A stretch of 64,000 bases of DNA. It comes from Pseudomonadota bacterium. Lineage in GTDB: Bacteria > Pseudomonadota > Alphaproteobacteria > Sphingomonadales > Sphingomonadaceae. Shown piece by piece: positions 1-8,496 of this stretch. Where the stretch lies: positions 62,001-126,000 of the forward strand of contig JAIUPN010000005.1 in assembly GCA_020160755.1 (NCBI GenBank). The letters run 5' to 3'. Each line of letters starts with the position of its first letter. Position 1 is the stretch's first letter. The position numbers were made by a program, and so were the translations under genes. The notes under the pieces were generated by a model, which was not told where the DNA came from, did not search any database, and saw only the letters and a program-made list of their open reading frames with translations.

Positions 1-109
1 AGCGCATCCGCCGACCAGCGGATTCCTTTTCGGGGCGAGTTGAAGCCGCGTCGATGCAAGCGGGGCTTCGGCGCTTTGCGGCGCCCGGCTTGTCCGGTAA
101 GAGAAACGC

Positions 110-2086
110 GTGTTCGAGCGGGATATCGATAGCGAAAACGACAGCCGGCGGGAGCGTATTCGCTTCTGGTCGACGATCGTCCTCGGCGCGATCCTGACCG
201 GCGTGGTCGGGGCGCTCGTCGTGCTGCTCGCGCGCGCCAACGACAATTACGATCGCTCGCTCGGCTGGCAGACGCAGAGCATGGAGGTGATTTCGCAGAC
301 GCGGTCGGTCGACGCCGCGATCGCGCGCGCCGAAGCGGCGCTCGGCCGTTTTGCGGTCGGGCTGCAGAAGGAGGACGGGCGCGTCTATGAATATCAATGG
401 GGCCGCGCGCGCCAGTTTCTGACGCAATTGCGGCGCAACGTCCGCGACAATCCGAAACAGATCGTGCTGGTCGAGCAGCTGACGATCGAAATGGACAGCC
501 GTGGCGCGCAGCTCGGCGACGCGGCGCTCAGCGCGAACTATAACCAGACCGTCGCCGCCATCTCGAAATTTTATGCCGCGGGCAAGGGCGAGGGTCTCGG
601 CCGGATCGACAAGCTGCTATCCGAAATCATCGCCAACGAACGCGCGCTGCTCCGCGAGCGCAACCGGCTCGCCGCAGCCGACCGCGCGAACCTCAATCAG
701 GCGATCCTGCTCTTTTCGCTGCTCGGCGCCGCCGCGGCGGTCATCGCGATCGGCGCGACCTTCTCGCTGATCCGCGCCGAAGGCGAGCGGCGGCTCGCGC
801 GGCGCGAACAGCTCGTCGAGAGCGACCGCGCGATGCAGCTCGAAACCGCGGTCGAGGAACGGACTGCCGAGCTCGCCCATGCGAACGACGCGCTACGCAG
901 CGAAATGACCGAACGCGAAGCGGCCGAGGCGCAGCTGCGGCAAGCGCAGAAGATGGAGGCGGTCGGACAACTCACCGGCGGCATCGCGCACGACTTCAAC
1001 AATATGCTCGCGGTCGTCGTCGGCGGGCTCGAACTCGCGCAGCGCTGGCTACCCGGCAAACCCGAAAAGGCGCAGCGGCACCTCGCCAACGCGCTCGACG
1101 GCGCCAACCGCGCCGCCGACCTCACGCGCCGGCTGCTGACCTTCGCCCGGTCGGAACCCGCGCGTCCGGAGATGACGCCGATCGACGAGTGCATCACGAG
1201 CTTCGCGCAGCTGATCGAACGCACGATCGGCGACCGCATCGCGCTGACGCTCGACCTCCATGCCGACGGGCTCGCCTGCTGGATCGACCGGCAGCAGTTC
1301 GAAAACGCGCTGCTCAACCTCGCGGTCAACGCGCGCGACGCGATGAACGGCCATGGTTCGCTGACGATCCGCACGCTCGACGACGGCGAGAATCAGTCGG
1401 CGGCGCTCGCGGTGCAGGTGATCGACACCGGCTGCGGCATGTCGCCCGAGGTGCTCGAACGCGTCTTCGACCCCTTTTACACGACGAAGCCCGCGGGTCA
1501 GGGCACCGGCCTCGGCATGAGCCAGGTCTTCGCCTTTTGCCGCCAGTCGGGCGGCGAGGTGCAGATCGCCTCGACCGAAGGCGAAGGGACGAGCGTCGCG
1601 ATGCTGCTGCCCGTCGCGCAGCCGCAAGCCGATAGCGCCACCCAGGCGCCGCCGGGTGAGGATGCCCATTCCGAAACGCCCGCCGACGCGCTCAGCATCC
1701 TCGTGGTCGAGGACGATGCGCGCGTGCTCGCAGCGACGGTCGATGCGGTCAGCGAGCTCGGCCATACCGCGGTCGCGTGCGGCAACCCGCTCGAGGCCGA
1801 GGCGCTGGTCGAAGGGCGGCTCGCCGAGGGACAGGGCGGCTTCGACCTCATCCTCTCCGACGTGCTGATGCCCGAATTGACCGGCCCCGAAATGGTCGCG
1901 CAGCTGAAGCAGCGCTGGCCCGAACTGTCGGTGCTGTTCGTGACGGGCTATGCCGGCGATGCCGGCGAAGACGCCGCCTTCGGCGACCATGACGTGCTCC
2001 GCAAACCCTTCACGCTGAGCGCACTCGATCAGGCGATCCGCCGCCGCGGCGAAGCCCGGCCCGACGGGCAGCGGCTCGCGAGCTGA
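110..2086 (+). CDS. CHASE3-type hybrid histidine kinase / response regulator
   Basis: Predicted membrane sensor kinase that autophosphorylates on His and can pass phosphate to its own receiver domain. It has two membrane segments (about residues 21-42 and 197-221) enclosing a periplasmic helical region of CHASE3 size. A coiled linker and an H-box follow, with His294 in GGIAHDFNNML, then an HATPase with an N-box (NLAVNARDAM) and G-boxes. A C-terminal receiver has phospho-acceptor Asp584 in LILSDVLMPE and the conserved Lys in RKPF. The start is GTG at 110, just ahead of a charged N-tail and the first membrane segment. No output domain follows the receiver, so it probably feeds a phosphorelay or acts as a phosphate sink. 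It converges with the lipid operon on the other strand. The ligand is unknown. Confidence 0.9.
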   Translation: MFERDIDSENDSRRERIRFWSTIVLGAILTGVVGALVVLLARANDNYDRSLGWQTQSMEVISQTRSVDAAIARAEAALGRFAVGLQKEDGRVYEYQWGRARQFLTQLRRNVRDNPKQIVLVEQLTIEMDSRGAQLGDAALSANYNQTVAAISKFYAAGKGEGLGRIDKLLSEIIANERALLRERNRLAAADRANLNQAILLFSLLGAAAAVIAIGATFSLIRAEGERRLARREQLVESDRAMQLETAVEERTAELAHANDALRSEMTEREAAEAQLRQAQKMEAVGQLTGGIAHDFNNMLAVVVGGLELAQRWLPGKPEKAQRHLANALDGANRAADLTRRLLTFARSEPARPEMTPIDECITSFAQLIERTIGDRIALTLDLHADGLACWIDRQQFENALLNLAVNARDAMNGHGSLTIRTLDDGENQSAALAVQVIDTGCGMSPEVLERVFDPFYTTKPAGQGTGLGMSQVFAFCRQSGGEVQIASTEGEGTSVAMLLPVAQPQADSATQAPPGEDAHSETPADALSILVVEDDARVLAATVDAVSELGHTAVACGNPLEAEALVEGRLAEGQGGFDLILSDVLMPELTGPEMVAQLKQRWPELSVLFVTGYAGDAGEDAAFGDHDVLRKPFTLSALDQAIRRRGEARPDGQRLAS

Positions 2087-2118
2087 TTCTCGTTGCCGCA
2101 TTTTCCTGCTGATAATGC

Positions 2119-2979
2119 TTAGCGGATCGCGCCGCCCCGGATCAGGCGCGGCACCAGCGTCAGCGCGGCGACGAGCGGCCAGCGGCGCTGCCAGGGCTTG
2201 ATCTCGATCTTCGTCCCCGCGTGGCGATTGATCTTCCACGCGAGGTAATCGATTCCGCCGGCATAGGTCAGGCTGGCCTTGGCGAGCCGCGCAATGCTGA
2301 GCAGCTTGCCCTCGATTCGCCGCCGCGCCCAGCCGCCGCTTCGTGCGCCGGTGGGGATCGCCGTCATCGCGGGGATGCTGAACCGTTCGTAGCGGCCGGC
2401 ATCGGCGTCGACCACCGATTGCGCGCGGCCTGTCCGTTCGGCGCGCAGCTCGACCGAATAGGTGAGCGAAAAGGCACGCCGCCACCAGTCGAGCGGTGCC
2501 TCGCCATCGATCGAACCGGCGGCCGCCAGCAGCGTCGGCGCGGCGCGCGACACCGCCGCCACCGCCCGGTCGCGCGCCGTCTCGTCGACCGCCCACACCA
2601 GCCGCGACGGCTGGGAAAAGCGCGCCCAGACCGACACGTTGCGCGTCCCGGCGCCATTCAGGCGATGGAAGTCGGCTTCGCTCAGCACCGCATATTTGGC
2701 GATCAGTCCGTTGTGCTGAAACGGGAAGACGTTCGGCGGGATCAGGCGGTTCGCGGCCGCCATCCAGCGCTTCGGATAGGCGTCGCCATAATCGGAAACG
2801 ATCAGGTAGAAATCGAGCATCAGCCCGTCGAGCTCGCTCTCGCGCAGGCAACTCCCGTAAAAGAGCACCGCGCGCGCGCTGCCCGGATAGCCGGCCGCGA
2901 TCGCCGCCGCCATCGTTGCGACGCGCGGGTCGACCGGGGTCGCGAGTTCTTCGCGGACGAGTTCGGAAAGGGCGGCCAT
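2119..2979 (-). CDS. Tam41-like nucleotidyltransferase (putative CDP-lipid synthase)
   Basis: A 286-residue protein whose features, in order, match the mitochondrial Tam41/Mmp37 phosphatidate cytidylyltransferase family. These are YGS at residues 41-43, an acidic site with Asp56 in LMLDFYLIV (Tam41: LDIIFAV), a KYAVLS segment at 95-100 (Tam41: KYGVVS), a W-x-RFSQP segment near 118 (Tam41: AGRLQKP), an aromatic TYS..LRAE helix, and a C-terminal AGGIDYLAWK region. Tam41 makes CDP-diacylglycerol from phosphatidate and CTP; by analogy this protein would activate a phospholipid or phospho-ceramide. It starts 7 bases after the stop of the upstream lipid kinase, so they are likely co-transcribed. 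The family match is from memory of the yeast sequence; the substrate is inference. It would be a second CDP-lipid enzyme beside a CdsA-type synthase elsewhere. Confidence 0.7.
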   Translation of the reverse strand: MAALSELVREELATPVDPRVATMAAAIAAGYPGSARAVLFYGSCLRESELDGLMLDFYLIVSDYGDAYPKRWMAAANRLIPPNVFPFQHNGLIAKYAVLSEADFHRLNGAGTRNVSVWARFSQPSRLVWAVDETARDRAVAAVSRAAPTLLAAAGSIDGEAPLDWWRRAFSLTYSVELRAERTGRAQSVVDADAGRYERFSIPAMTAIPTGARSGGWARRRIEGKLLSIARLAKASLTYAGGIDYLAWKINRHAGTKIEIKPWQRRWPLVAALTLVPRLIRGGAIR

Positions 2980-2986
2980 AAGGCGC

Positions 2987-3961
2987 TCAGGCGGCGAGGC
3001 GCAGGAAGGGAACCGGCTGCGTCGAGGTCAGGATGATTGGCATGCCGTTCTTCGCCTGAAAGATTTCGCCGTCGAGGATGACGTTCGAGCGTTCGCCCTC
3101 GATGCGGATTTCGTCGCCCTGCTGGAAATGGACACCGTCGAGCTGCTTCTGCCCCAGCGTGCCGCGCCAGGTCGCACCGAGCATACGGAACAGCGCGCCG
3201 ACGCTGGTGTCGGTCGCGAGCAATTTCATATTGCCGTTGGTGCCATGCGCTTCGCTGGTGCGGATGCTGAGCAGCAGTTTTTCGAGCGTGGTGACGATCA
3301 GCAGCGAGAATTTGCCCTTGAACTCGCCTTGGCGGATCAGCGACACCGTCATCGGTTCGGGCTTGGGCGGCAGCCGTCCGCCGCCGACGCCGAAGATGAT
3401 CGCGAACAGCCCGAGGATCGCGGCGAGGAAATGCGAAATCCCGTTGGGCAGGCCGAGCGGATAGATGCGGTTGCGGCAATAGAGCATCACGTCGGCGAGA
3501 TAGGCGCCGCCGAGGAACATGCCGAGCACGGGCCGCTCCTCGCCCCCGCTGTCGAGCGCGATGAGCTGGCGTTCGATCACATGATCCTCGAGCCGGCCGC
3601 TTTCGACCAGTTCGACGACGCGCTGCAACGCCTTGATCGGATCGCCCTCGGCACCAAGGTCGAGCGCGATCAGATTGGTCTTTCCGTTGGGAAGCACCGC
3701 GACCGGCGGCGGCGAGCCGCCGAAATGGTCGCCCGAATAAATTTCGGTGAGCGCGGCCTGCACCGTGCCGTCGCCGCCGTTGATCACGACGACGCGCGGG
3801 CCGACCATCGCCATCGTGCGGATGGCCTTTTCGATCTGGTCGACGTCCTCGACCTCATAGTGAAAGATATCGGGGTGCGCCGCGCAATATTCGCGAACCC
3901 GCGGCAACAGCGAGCGGTTGCCCGTGGAGCGAGGATTCGAAAGGAGCGCGACGCTGGCCAT
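2987..3961 (-). CDS. Diacylglycerol kinase-fold lipid kinase
   Basis: Lipid kinase of the DAGK catalytic family (YegS/LCB5-like), transferring ATP phosphate to a diacylglycerol, ceramide or sphingoid base. The nucleotide-binding motif NGGDGT is at residues 61-66, followed by the second loop PNGKTN near residue 96. The C-terminal beta-sandwich includes the conserved DGE segment (ILDGEIF) near the end. A hydrophobic stretch around residues 180-195 (AAILGLFAIIFGVGG) may aid membrane contact. It lies 7 bases after the DUF2141 gene and 7 bases before the Tam41-like gene. Some DAGK-fold enzymes in alphaproteobacteria are ceramide kinases (Caulobacter CpgB), and sphingomonads make sphingolipids, so ceramide is a real alternative substrate. 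The family is certain, the substrate is not. Confidence 0.88.
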   Translation of the reverse strand: MASVALLSNPRSTGNRSLLPRVREYCAAHPDIFHYEVEDVDQIEKAIRTMAMVGPRVVVINGGDGTVQAALTEIYSGDHFGGSPPPVAVLPNGKTNLIALDLGAEGDPIKALQRVVELVESGRLEDHVIERQLIALDSGGEERPVLGMFLGGAYLADVMLYCRNRIYPLGLPNGISHFLAAILGLFAIIFGVGGGRLPPKPEPMTVSLIRQGEFKGKFSLLIVTTLEKLLLSIRTSEAHGTNGNMKLLATDTSVGALFRMLGATWRGTLGQKQLDGVHFQQGDEIRIEGERSNVILDGEIFQAKNGMPIILTSTQPVPFLRLAA

Positions 3962-3968
3962 CTATGGA

Positions 3969-4442
3969 TCACATATATTTCATCGAAATGGAGATCGTCT
4001 TGGGGGCTTCCCCGACCGAAAAGGCGGTCTTTTTGTAGCTCGGCTTGCCGAGGTTGAAGACGCTGATCGCGGGGTTGTTCGACATCCCGCCACCATCGGC
4101 GCGCAGGTCGGTCTTGCCATTGCCGTTGACGTCGTGACGCACCGCAATGCCGTATACACCGGCTTCGGGCAGCGGCACGCAGACGGTCATCGTTCCCGCA
4201 CGTGCGGGCACTTCGACACGGGCGAGCCAGCGTCCCTTGGTCAACCAGTCGGCGGCCGTTCCACGATAGCTTTGTACACGAATCTTGCCGGTCGACGCCT
4301 TGACGCCGCTGATCTGCACCAGCGTCGACGGACCGCTTCTGCACTTCGACAGATCGTTCGAGATGACCCGGCCTTCGGCCTGCGCCGTTGCGGCGAAAGC
4401 CAGCACGGAAACGCCAAGCAGAGCGGATACAAATTTCGACAT
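3969..4442 (-). CDS. DUF2141 secreted protein
   Basis: A 157-residue exported protein with a signal peptide (MSKFVSALLGVSVLAFAATAQA) and a DUF2141-type beta-sandwich: the loop HDVNGNGKTDLR, then a region ending in KTISISMKYM. I chose the ATG at 4442 because GGAGG stands about 10 bases upstream; a start 30 bases earlier would put extra residues ahead of the signal peptide with no ribosome site. It is the first gene of a three-gene minus-strand run with the lipid kinase and the Tam41-like gene (7-base gaps), and is divergent from lptF. DUF2141 function is unknown. Its position suggests an envelope role linked to lipid metabolism, which is inference. Confidence 0.82.
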   Translation of the reverse strand: MSKFVSALLGVSVLAFAATAQAEGRVISNDLSKCRSGPSTLVQISGVKASTGKIRVQSYRGTAADWLTKGRWLARVEVPARAGTMTVCVPLPEAGVYGIAVRHDVNGNGKTDLRADGGGMSNNPAISVFNLGKPSYKKTAFSVGEAPKTISISMKYM

Positions 4443-4574
4443 GACCTCAAAACCTCCAGAGGCTATAGCCATGTCCGCGAGCGCAAAGCGCGCGCCGACA
4501 CGGGTCCCTGTCGCCCTTGAATCGGCATATCGGAAACAACTGCGGCCAAATCATGGTGATGGGGCGACCAAAGA

Positions 4575-5795
4575 TTGAATAAGCTTCCTGCCATCGACCG
4601 CTACATCGCGCGGCTCATCTTCTTCCCGATGCTCGGCACGCTCGTCCTGTCGGCGATGCTGCTCGTGCTCGAAAAAATGCTCCGCCTGTTCGACTTTGTC
4701 GCGACCGAGGGCGGCCCGGTCAGCGTCGTGTGGCGGATGCTCGCGAACCTGATCCCCGAATATCTTTCACTCGGCATCCCGATCGGCCTGATGCTCGGGA
4801 TTCTCCTTGCTTTCCGGCGCCTTGCGACATCGAGCGAACTCGACGTGCTGAAGGGCGTGGGGATGAGTTTCGGGCGGCTGATGCGGATGCCCTATGTCTA
4901 TGCGATCGCGCTCGCGGCGCTCAATCTCGCGATCGTCGGCTTCATTCAGCCCGTTGCCCGCTACGCCTATGAGGGGCTCCAGTTCGAACTGCGCTCGGGC
5001 GCGCTCGGCGCGTCAATCAAGGTCGGCGAATTCACCAAATTGGGCGACCGCATGACGCTGCGGATCGAGGAAAGCTATAACGACGGGCGGAGCTTGCGCG
5101 GCATTTTCGTGCGCGGCGACAACAAGGACGGCCAGCGCGTTTCGGCGACCGCAGCGCGCGGACAGTTCCTCGCGACCGACGATCCGAACACGATCATCCT
5201 TCGCCTTTCGCAAGGCGTGCTGATCCACGAATCGCCCAAATTCTCGGTGCCGCGCGTCCTGACCTTCGACAATCACGACCTGCCGATCCCGCTGCCCAAG
5301 ATCGAGGCGTTCCGCCTGCGCGGCGGCGCCGATCGCGAAATGACGATCCCCGAGCTGTTCGTCGCGGGCAAGGACAAGAGCCAGTCGGTCCAGACGCGCC
5401 TCGAATCGCGCGCCAATTTCCACTTCCGCATCGTCGAAGTGATGTCGATGTTCCTGATCCCGCTGATCGCGGTCGCGCTCGCCATCCCGCCGAAACGATC
5501 GACCTCCTCGCTCGGAGTCTTCCTGTCGATTGTGCTGCTCGTGACCCAGCACAAGATCAACCAATATGCGGAGGATATCGGTGCGCGCGGCGTGATCGAC
5601 CCGCTCATCGCGCTTTGGGTGCCGTTCCTGCTCTTCTCCGCCCTCGCGATCTGGATGTATTACACCGTCGCGCATGTCCCCGGCGGCCAGCCGATCGGCG
5701 CGCTCGAACGCGTCGCGGCGAAGGCGGGGCAGAAGATTCGCGCGATGCTCACGATGTTCCAGCGCAAACCGCGGACGGTGGAGAGCCTGACCTAA
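4575..5795 (+). CDS. lptF: LPS export ABC transporter permease LptF
   Basis: Inner-membrane permease of the YjgP/YjgQ family, part of the LptB2FG complex that extracts lipopolysaccharide-type lipids and hands them to LptC/LptA. At 406 residues it has the family layout: N-terminal DRYIARLIF followed by two membrane segments, a third near residue 105, a periplasmic beta-jellyroll (about 130-260), and membrane segments from about 290 onward. The chosen start is TTG at 4575, giving the typical MNKLPAIDRYIARL opening; an overlapping ATG frame stops at once. It is followed without a gap by lptG. Sphingomonads are known for glycosphingolipids in place of classical LPS, so the cargo may differ. Confidence 0.93.
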   Translation: MNKLPAIDRYIARLIFFPMLGTLVLSAMLLVLEKMLRLFDFVATEGGPVSVVWRMLANLIPEYLSLGIPIGLMLGILLAFRRLATSSELDVLKGVGMSFGRLMRMPYVYAIALAALNLAIVGFIQPVARYAYEGLQFELRSGALGASIKVGEFTKLGDRMTLRIEESYNDGRSLRGIFVRGDNKDGQRVSATAARGQFLATDDPNTIILRLSQGVLIHESPKFSVPRVLTFDNHDLPIPLPKIEAFRLRGGADREMTIPELFVAGKDKSQSVQTRLESRANFHFRIVEVMSMFLIPLIAVALAIPPKRSTSSLGVFLSIVLLVTQHKINQYAEDIGARGVIDPLIALWVPFLLFSALAIWMYYTVAHVPGGQPIGALERVAAKAGQKIRAMLTMFQRKPRTVESLT

Positions 5796-6893
5796 ATGCA
5801 CCAGCTCCACTTTTTCCCGTCGCGAACGATGGCGCTCTACGTCGGCCGCCTGTTTCTCGTCCGCTCCTTCTCGATCCTGTTCGCGCTGGTGCTGATCCTC
5901 CAGACGCTCGACCTGCTCGGCGAAAGCGGCAAGATCCTTGCGGTCGCGGGCAACAGCGACTCCGACGTCTGGCGCTATGTCGGGATGCGGCTGCCGCAGA
6001 TCGTCGAGACCTTCCTGCCCTTTTCGGTGCTGCTCGGCACGATTTTGACGATGGTGACGATGAACCAGAACAGCGAGGTCATCGCGATGAAGGCGTCGGG
6101 CATGTCGGCGCATCAGGTGCTCGCGCCGTTGTTCCTCGCCGCATTGCTCGTCGCGGGGATCAGCTTCGCGTTCAACGAACGCATCGTCACGCGGTCGACC
6201 GCGGCGCTCAGCGCCTGGCAAAAGGTCGAATATAAGAAGGTCCCGAAGGACAGCGGCATACGCACCAACATCTGGGTCCGCGACGGCGACAATCTGATCA
6301 ACGCCGCGACGGTCGACACCAGCGGCCCGGTGATCACCCTCGGCTATGTGACGATCTATGAACGCACCGGCGGCGTCCTGTCCTCGATGCTGTCGGCCGA
6401 CAGCGCGCGCGCGGTCGCAGGCGGGTGGGAGATGACCAACGCACGGCGCTTCATGCGGCGCTCGGGCACGCTCGAACCGCTGGGTACGATCGTCGCGGCA
6501 AAGGGCGTGCGCCCCGACCAGTTCACGCTGGCGCAGGTCGACGGCGACGAGCTGCCCTTCCTGAAACTCAAATCGGCGATCGACGATCTTGAGGCCGCGG
6601 GACGGCCGGTCGACGCGCTGAAGGGCGTGCTGTGGCACAAGATTTCGGGGCCGCTGTCGGCGATATTGATGCCGCTGCTCGGCGCCGTTGCGGCATTCGG
6701 CCTTGCGCGATCGGGCAAGCTGTTCATCCGCGCGATCATCGGCATGGGGCTTGGCTTCGCCTATTTCGTCGCCGACAATTTCGCGCTCGCGATGGGCGAC
6801 CTCGGCGCCTATTCGCCCTTCCTCGCGGCGTGGGGGCCGTTCATATTGTTCGCGCTGATCGGCGAGATGATTTTGATCCGGACCGAGGAATAG
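5796..6893 (+). CDS. lptG: LPS export ABC transporter permease LptG
   Basis: Second permease of the LptB2FG exporter, pairing with LptF as a heterodimer over the LptB ATPases. It is 365 residues with an N-terminal membrane segment (FSILFALVLILQTLDLL), two further segments before residue 130, a periplasmic beta-jellyroll, and three C-terminal segments, the usual YjgQ pattern. The ATG follows the lptF stop codon directly (TAAATG), implying translational coupling. An internal ATG at 5829 (MALYVGRLF) is a possible alternative start closer to the conserved sequence. The downstream neighbour is an unrelated small gene on the other strand. Confidence 0.93.
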   Translation: MHQLHFFPSRTMALYVGRLFLVRSFSILFALVLILQTLDLLGESGKILAVAGNSDSDVWRYVGMRLPQIVETFLPFSVLLGTILTMVTMNQNSEVIAMKASGMSAHQVLAPLFLAALLVAGISFAFNERIVTRSTAALSAWQKVEYKKVPKDSGIRTNIWVRDGDNLINAATVDTSGPVITLGYVTIYERTGGVLSSMLSADSARAVAGGWEMTNARRFMRRSGTLEPLGTIVAAKGVRPDQFTLAQVDGDELPFLKLKSAIDDLEAAGRPVDALKGVLWHKISGPLSAILMPLLGAVAAFGLARSGKLFIRAIIGMGLGFAYFVADNFALAMGDLGAYSPFLAAWGPFILFALIGEMILIRTEE

Positions 6894-6922
6894 GGCGTCA
6901 GCTTCCGACCGATAGAGGACGG

Positions 6923-7216
6923 TCAGCCATCTAAATGGTAGCGCACCAAAGCCCGATTTCGCATTTCGAGCGCGGCGCGCTCAGCGAGACGTTTGCCACT
7001 CTCGTGAAACGATAGTTCGTCGGCAGCGGTGGCAAATCCCGATTCTGTAGGGCTGTCATGGTTGAGGGTTGCGTCATATGCGGCCGACCAAACCCTCAGG
7101 TCGGCACTGAGTTCCAAGCTCAACTTCAGTTCTTCTGGGTGAATGTTACCTACCTTGTCGGGTTGGTCCCACCACAGCGGGGAACAGCCATAGTCGGCCA
7201 TAATCTTGATCTGCAT
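6923..7216 (-). CDS. Small conserved hypothetical protein (foreign composition)
   Basis: A 97-residue soluble protein of unknown function. The opening MADYGCSPLWW, the segment VGNIHPEEL and the pattern WSAAYDATLNHD...ESGF recall a family of small uncharacterised proteins in actinobacteria and proteobacteria that I know only as hypothetical. There is no signal peptide or membrane segment. Codon use differs from all neighbours: TTA, CTA, AGG, AGT, GTA and ACA codons occur in a short gene, and local GC is visibly lower. This suggests recent transfer. It stands alone between lptG and the desaturase gene with a weak ribosome site. ATG at 7216 is used; an internal ATG five codons later is possible. 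Confidence 0.65.
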   Translation of the reverse strand: MQIKIMADYGCSPLWWDQPDKVGNIHPEELKLSLELSADLRVWSAAYDATLNHDSPTESGFATAADELSFHESGKRLAERAALEMRNRALVRYHLDG

Positions 7217-7281
7217 GGAACCAAGCTATGTCACTCGACGGCAGCTCACCACCCCAAAACCGACAATCACCCACAGGGTGA

Positions 7282-8379
7282 TCAGGCCGCCGCCCCCTTC
7301 GCCGACCCCGCGACCAGATTCATCACCAGCTTCGGCAGACTGTCGTAATTCGCGCCATGATATTGCGAATCGGCGGGCAGCGCGTCCTTCAGGCGGCGGT
7401 GCGCCTCACCCAGCGAATGATAGGGCACGCCGGGCAGCAGATGGTGCAGCGCGTGATAGCGCAGCCCGACCGGCGCCCATAATTCGGGCAGCAGGCCCGG
7501 CGGCGGCACATTGACGCTGTCGAGGAACTGGCCGGTCACGGTCAGCACCGCGCCGTCATTTTCCCAGAGATGCGCGACGAGTGTGCGGATCTGGTTGAGC
7601 ACCAGGGTCGCGGCGGCGATCGCGCCGAAAATGACGAGCGCGCGCAGCGGCACCCAGCCGAATACGCCCGCCGCGATCAGCAGGCTCGACCACGCCCACG
7701 CGCCGCCTTCCTGCCACGCCCACTGGCGGCGGAACTCGCCTTCGGGCGGCTTGCGGCGGAACATCGGGTTGATGATCATCCCCGAATAGCGTTCGACGAC
7801 GATCTTGCGCAGCGGCGGGATCAGGAACGACAGCGGGGTGAGCACCGCATAGCGGAAGACGAGCGCAAGCGGCGCGAACGCGGCCGCGACGACGAACAAG
7901 GGCACCGTCCACGGCTTCATCAGCGCGAGCGGCAGATATTCGGGATCCTCGACCGTGCCATATTTGGTGCGGTTGTGGTGCAGGCTGTGGATGCCCTCAT
8001 ACATGAACGACGGGATCAGCATCGGCACGCCGACGAGGATGTTCCACGCGAGGCGAAAGCCGGGCAGCGCATTTTTGCGGATATGCGTGAGTTCGTGGAT
8101 GAAACTGCCCGCGCGGTAGAGCGCGATCACCGAAATCACCGCGGCGACCAGCATCCACGCCGTCGAGGGCGCAAGGATCGCCGCCGCGATGCCGGCATAG
8201 CCGACGAAGGCCGAGGCGAGCATATCGGTCCAGTAGATGCGCGCCGACGGCTGCACGAGATCGCGCGTCAGCTCCGAAGCCGCGCGGATCATCGCCATAT
8301 CGTCCGCGATCGCGGATTTGGGCATCGGCGCTGCGGGGGAGGCCGACAGCCGATCAACAAGGGTATTCATCGTCAACAT
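7282..8379 (-). CDS. Membrane fatty acid desaturase
   Basis: Integral membrane di-iron desaturase or hydroxylase. Three histidine clusters are visible: HELTH at residues 95-99, HSLHH at 131-135 and HALHH at 309-313, spaced as in the fatty acid desaturase superfamily. Hydrophobic segments lie around 55-95, 110-125, 155-200 and 230-260. It would introduce a double bond or hydroxyl into an acyl chain using O2 and an external electron donor; no donor gene is adjacent. The start is ATG at 8379, with a second ATG at 8370. It is divergent from the GNAT-like gene across 117 bases. A carotenoid hydroxylase-like role is possible but less likely. Confidence 0.85.
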   Translation of the reverse strand: MLTMNTLVDRLSASPAAPMPKSAIADDMAMIRAASELTRDLVQPSARIYWTDMLASAFVGYAGIAAAILAPSTAWMLVAAVISVIALYRAGSFIHELTHIRKNALPGFRLAWNILVGVPMLIPSFMYEGIHSLHHNRTKYGTVEDPEYLPLALMKPWTVPLFVVAAAFAPLALVFRYAVLTPLSFLIPPLRKIVVERYSGMIINPMFRRKPPEGEFRRQWAWQEGGAWAWSSLLIAAGVFGWVPLRALVIFGAIAAATLVLNQIRTLVAHLWENDGAVLTVTGQFLDSVNVPPPGLLPELWAPVGLRYHALHHLLPGVPYHSLGEAHRRLKDALPADSQYHGANYDSLPKLVMNLVAGSAKGAAA

Positions 8380-8496
8380 ATCCGGTTCTTGACCATGATT
8401 TCATGGCAGCAAAATGGCCGAATGCGGGTCGCCAGCGCCATTTCTATGCCCTAATGCGTCGCCACAAATATAGGACGCCCCTTTCAGGAAACCAGT

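Noticed and set aside
1..109. Possible end of a gene at the left edge
   Set aside because: No recognisable protein tail or terminator; too short to call.
1049..2851. Open frame of 600 codons on the minus strand
   Set aside because: Covers both the receiver end of the histidine kinase and the Tam41-like gene in another frame; no motifs.
5013..6638. Open frame of 541 codons on the minus strand
   Set aside because: Antisense to lptF and lptG, which are unambiguous.
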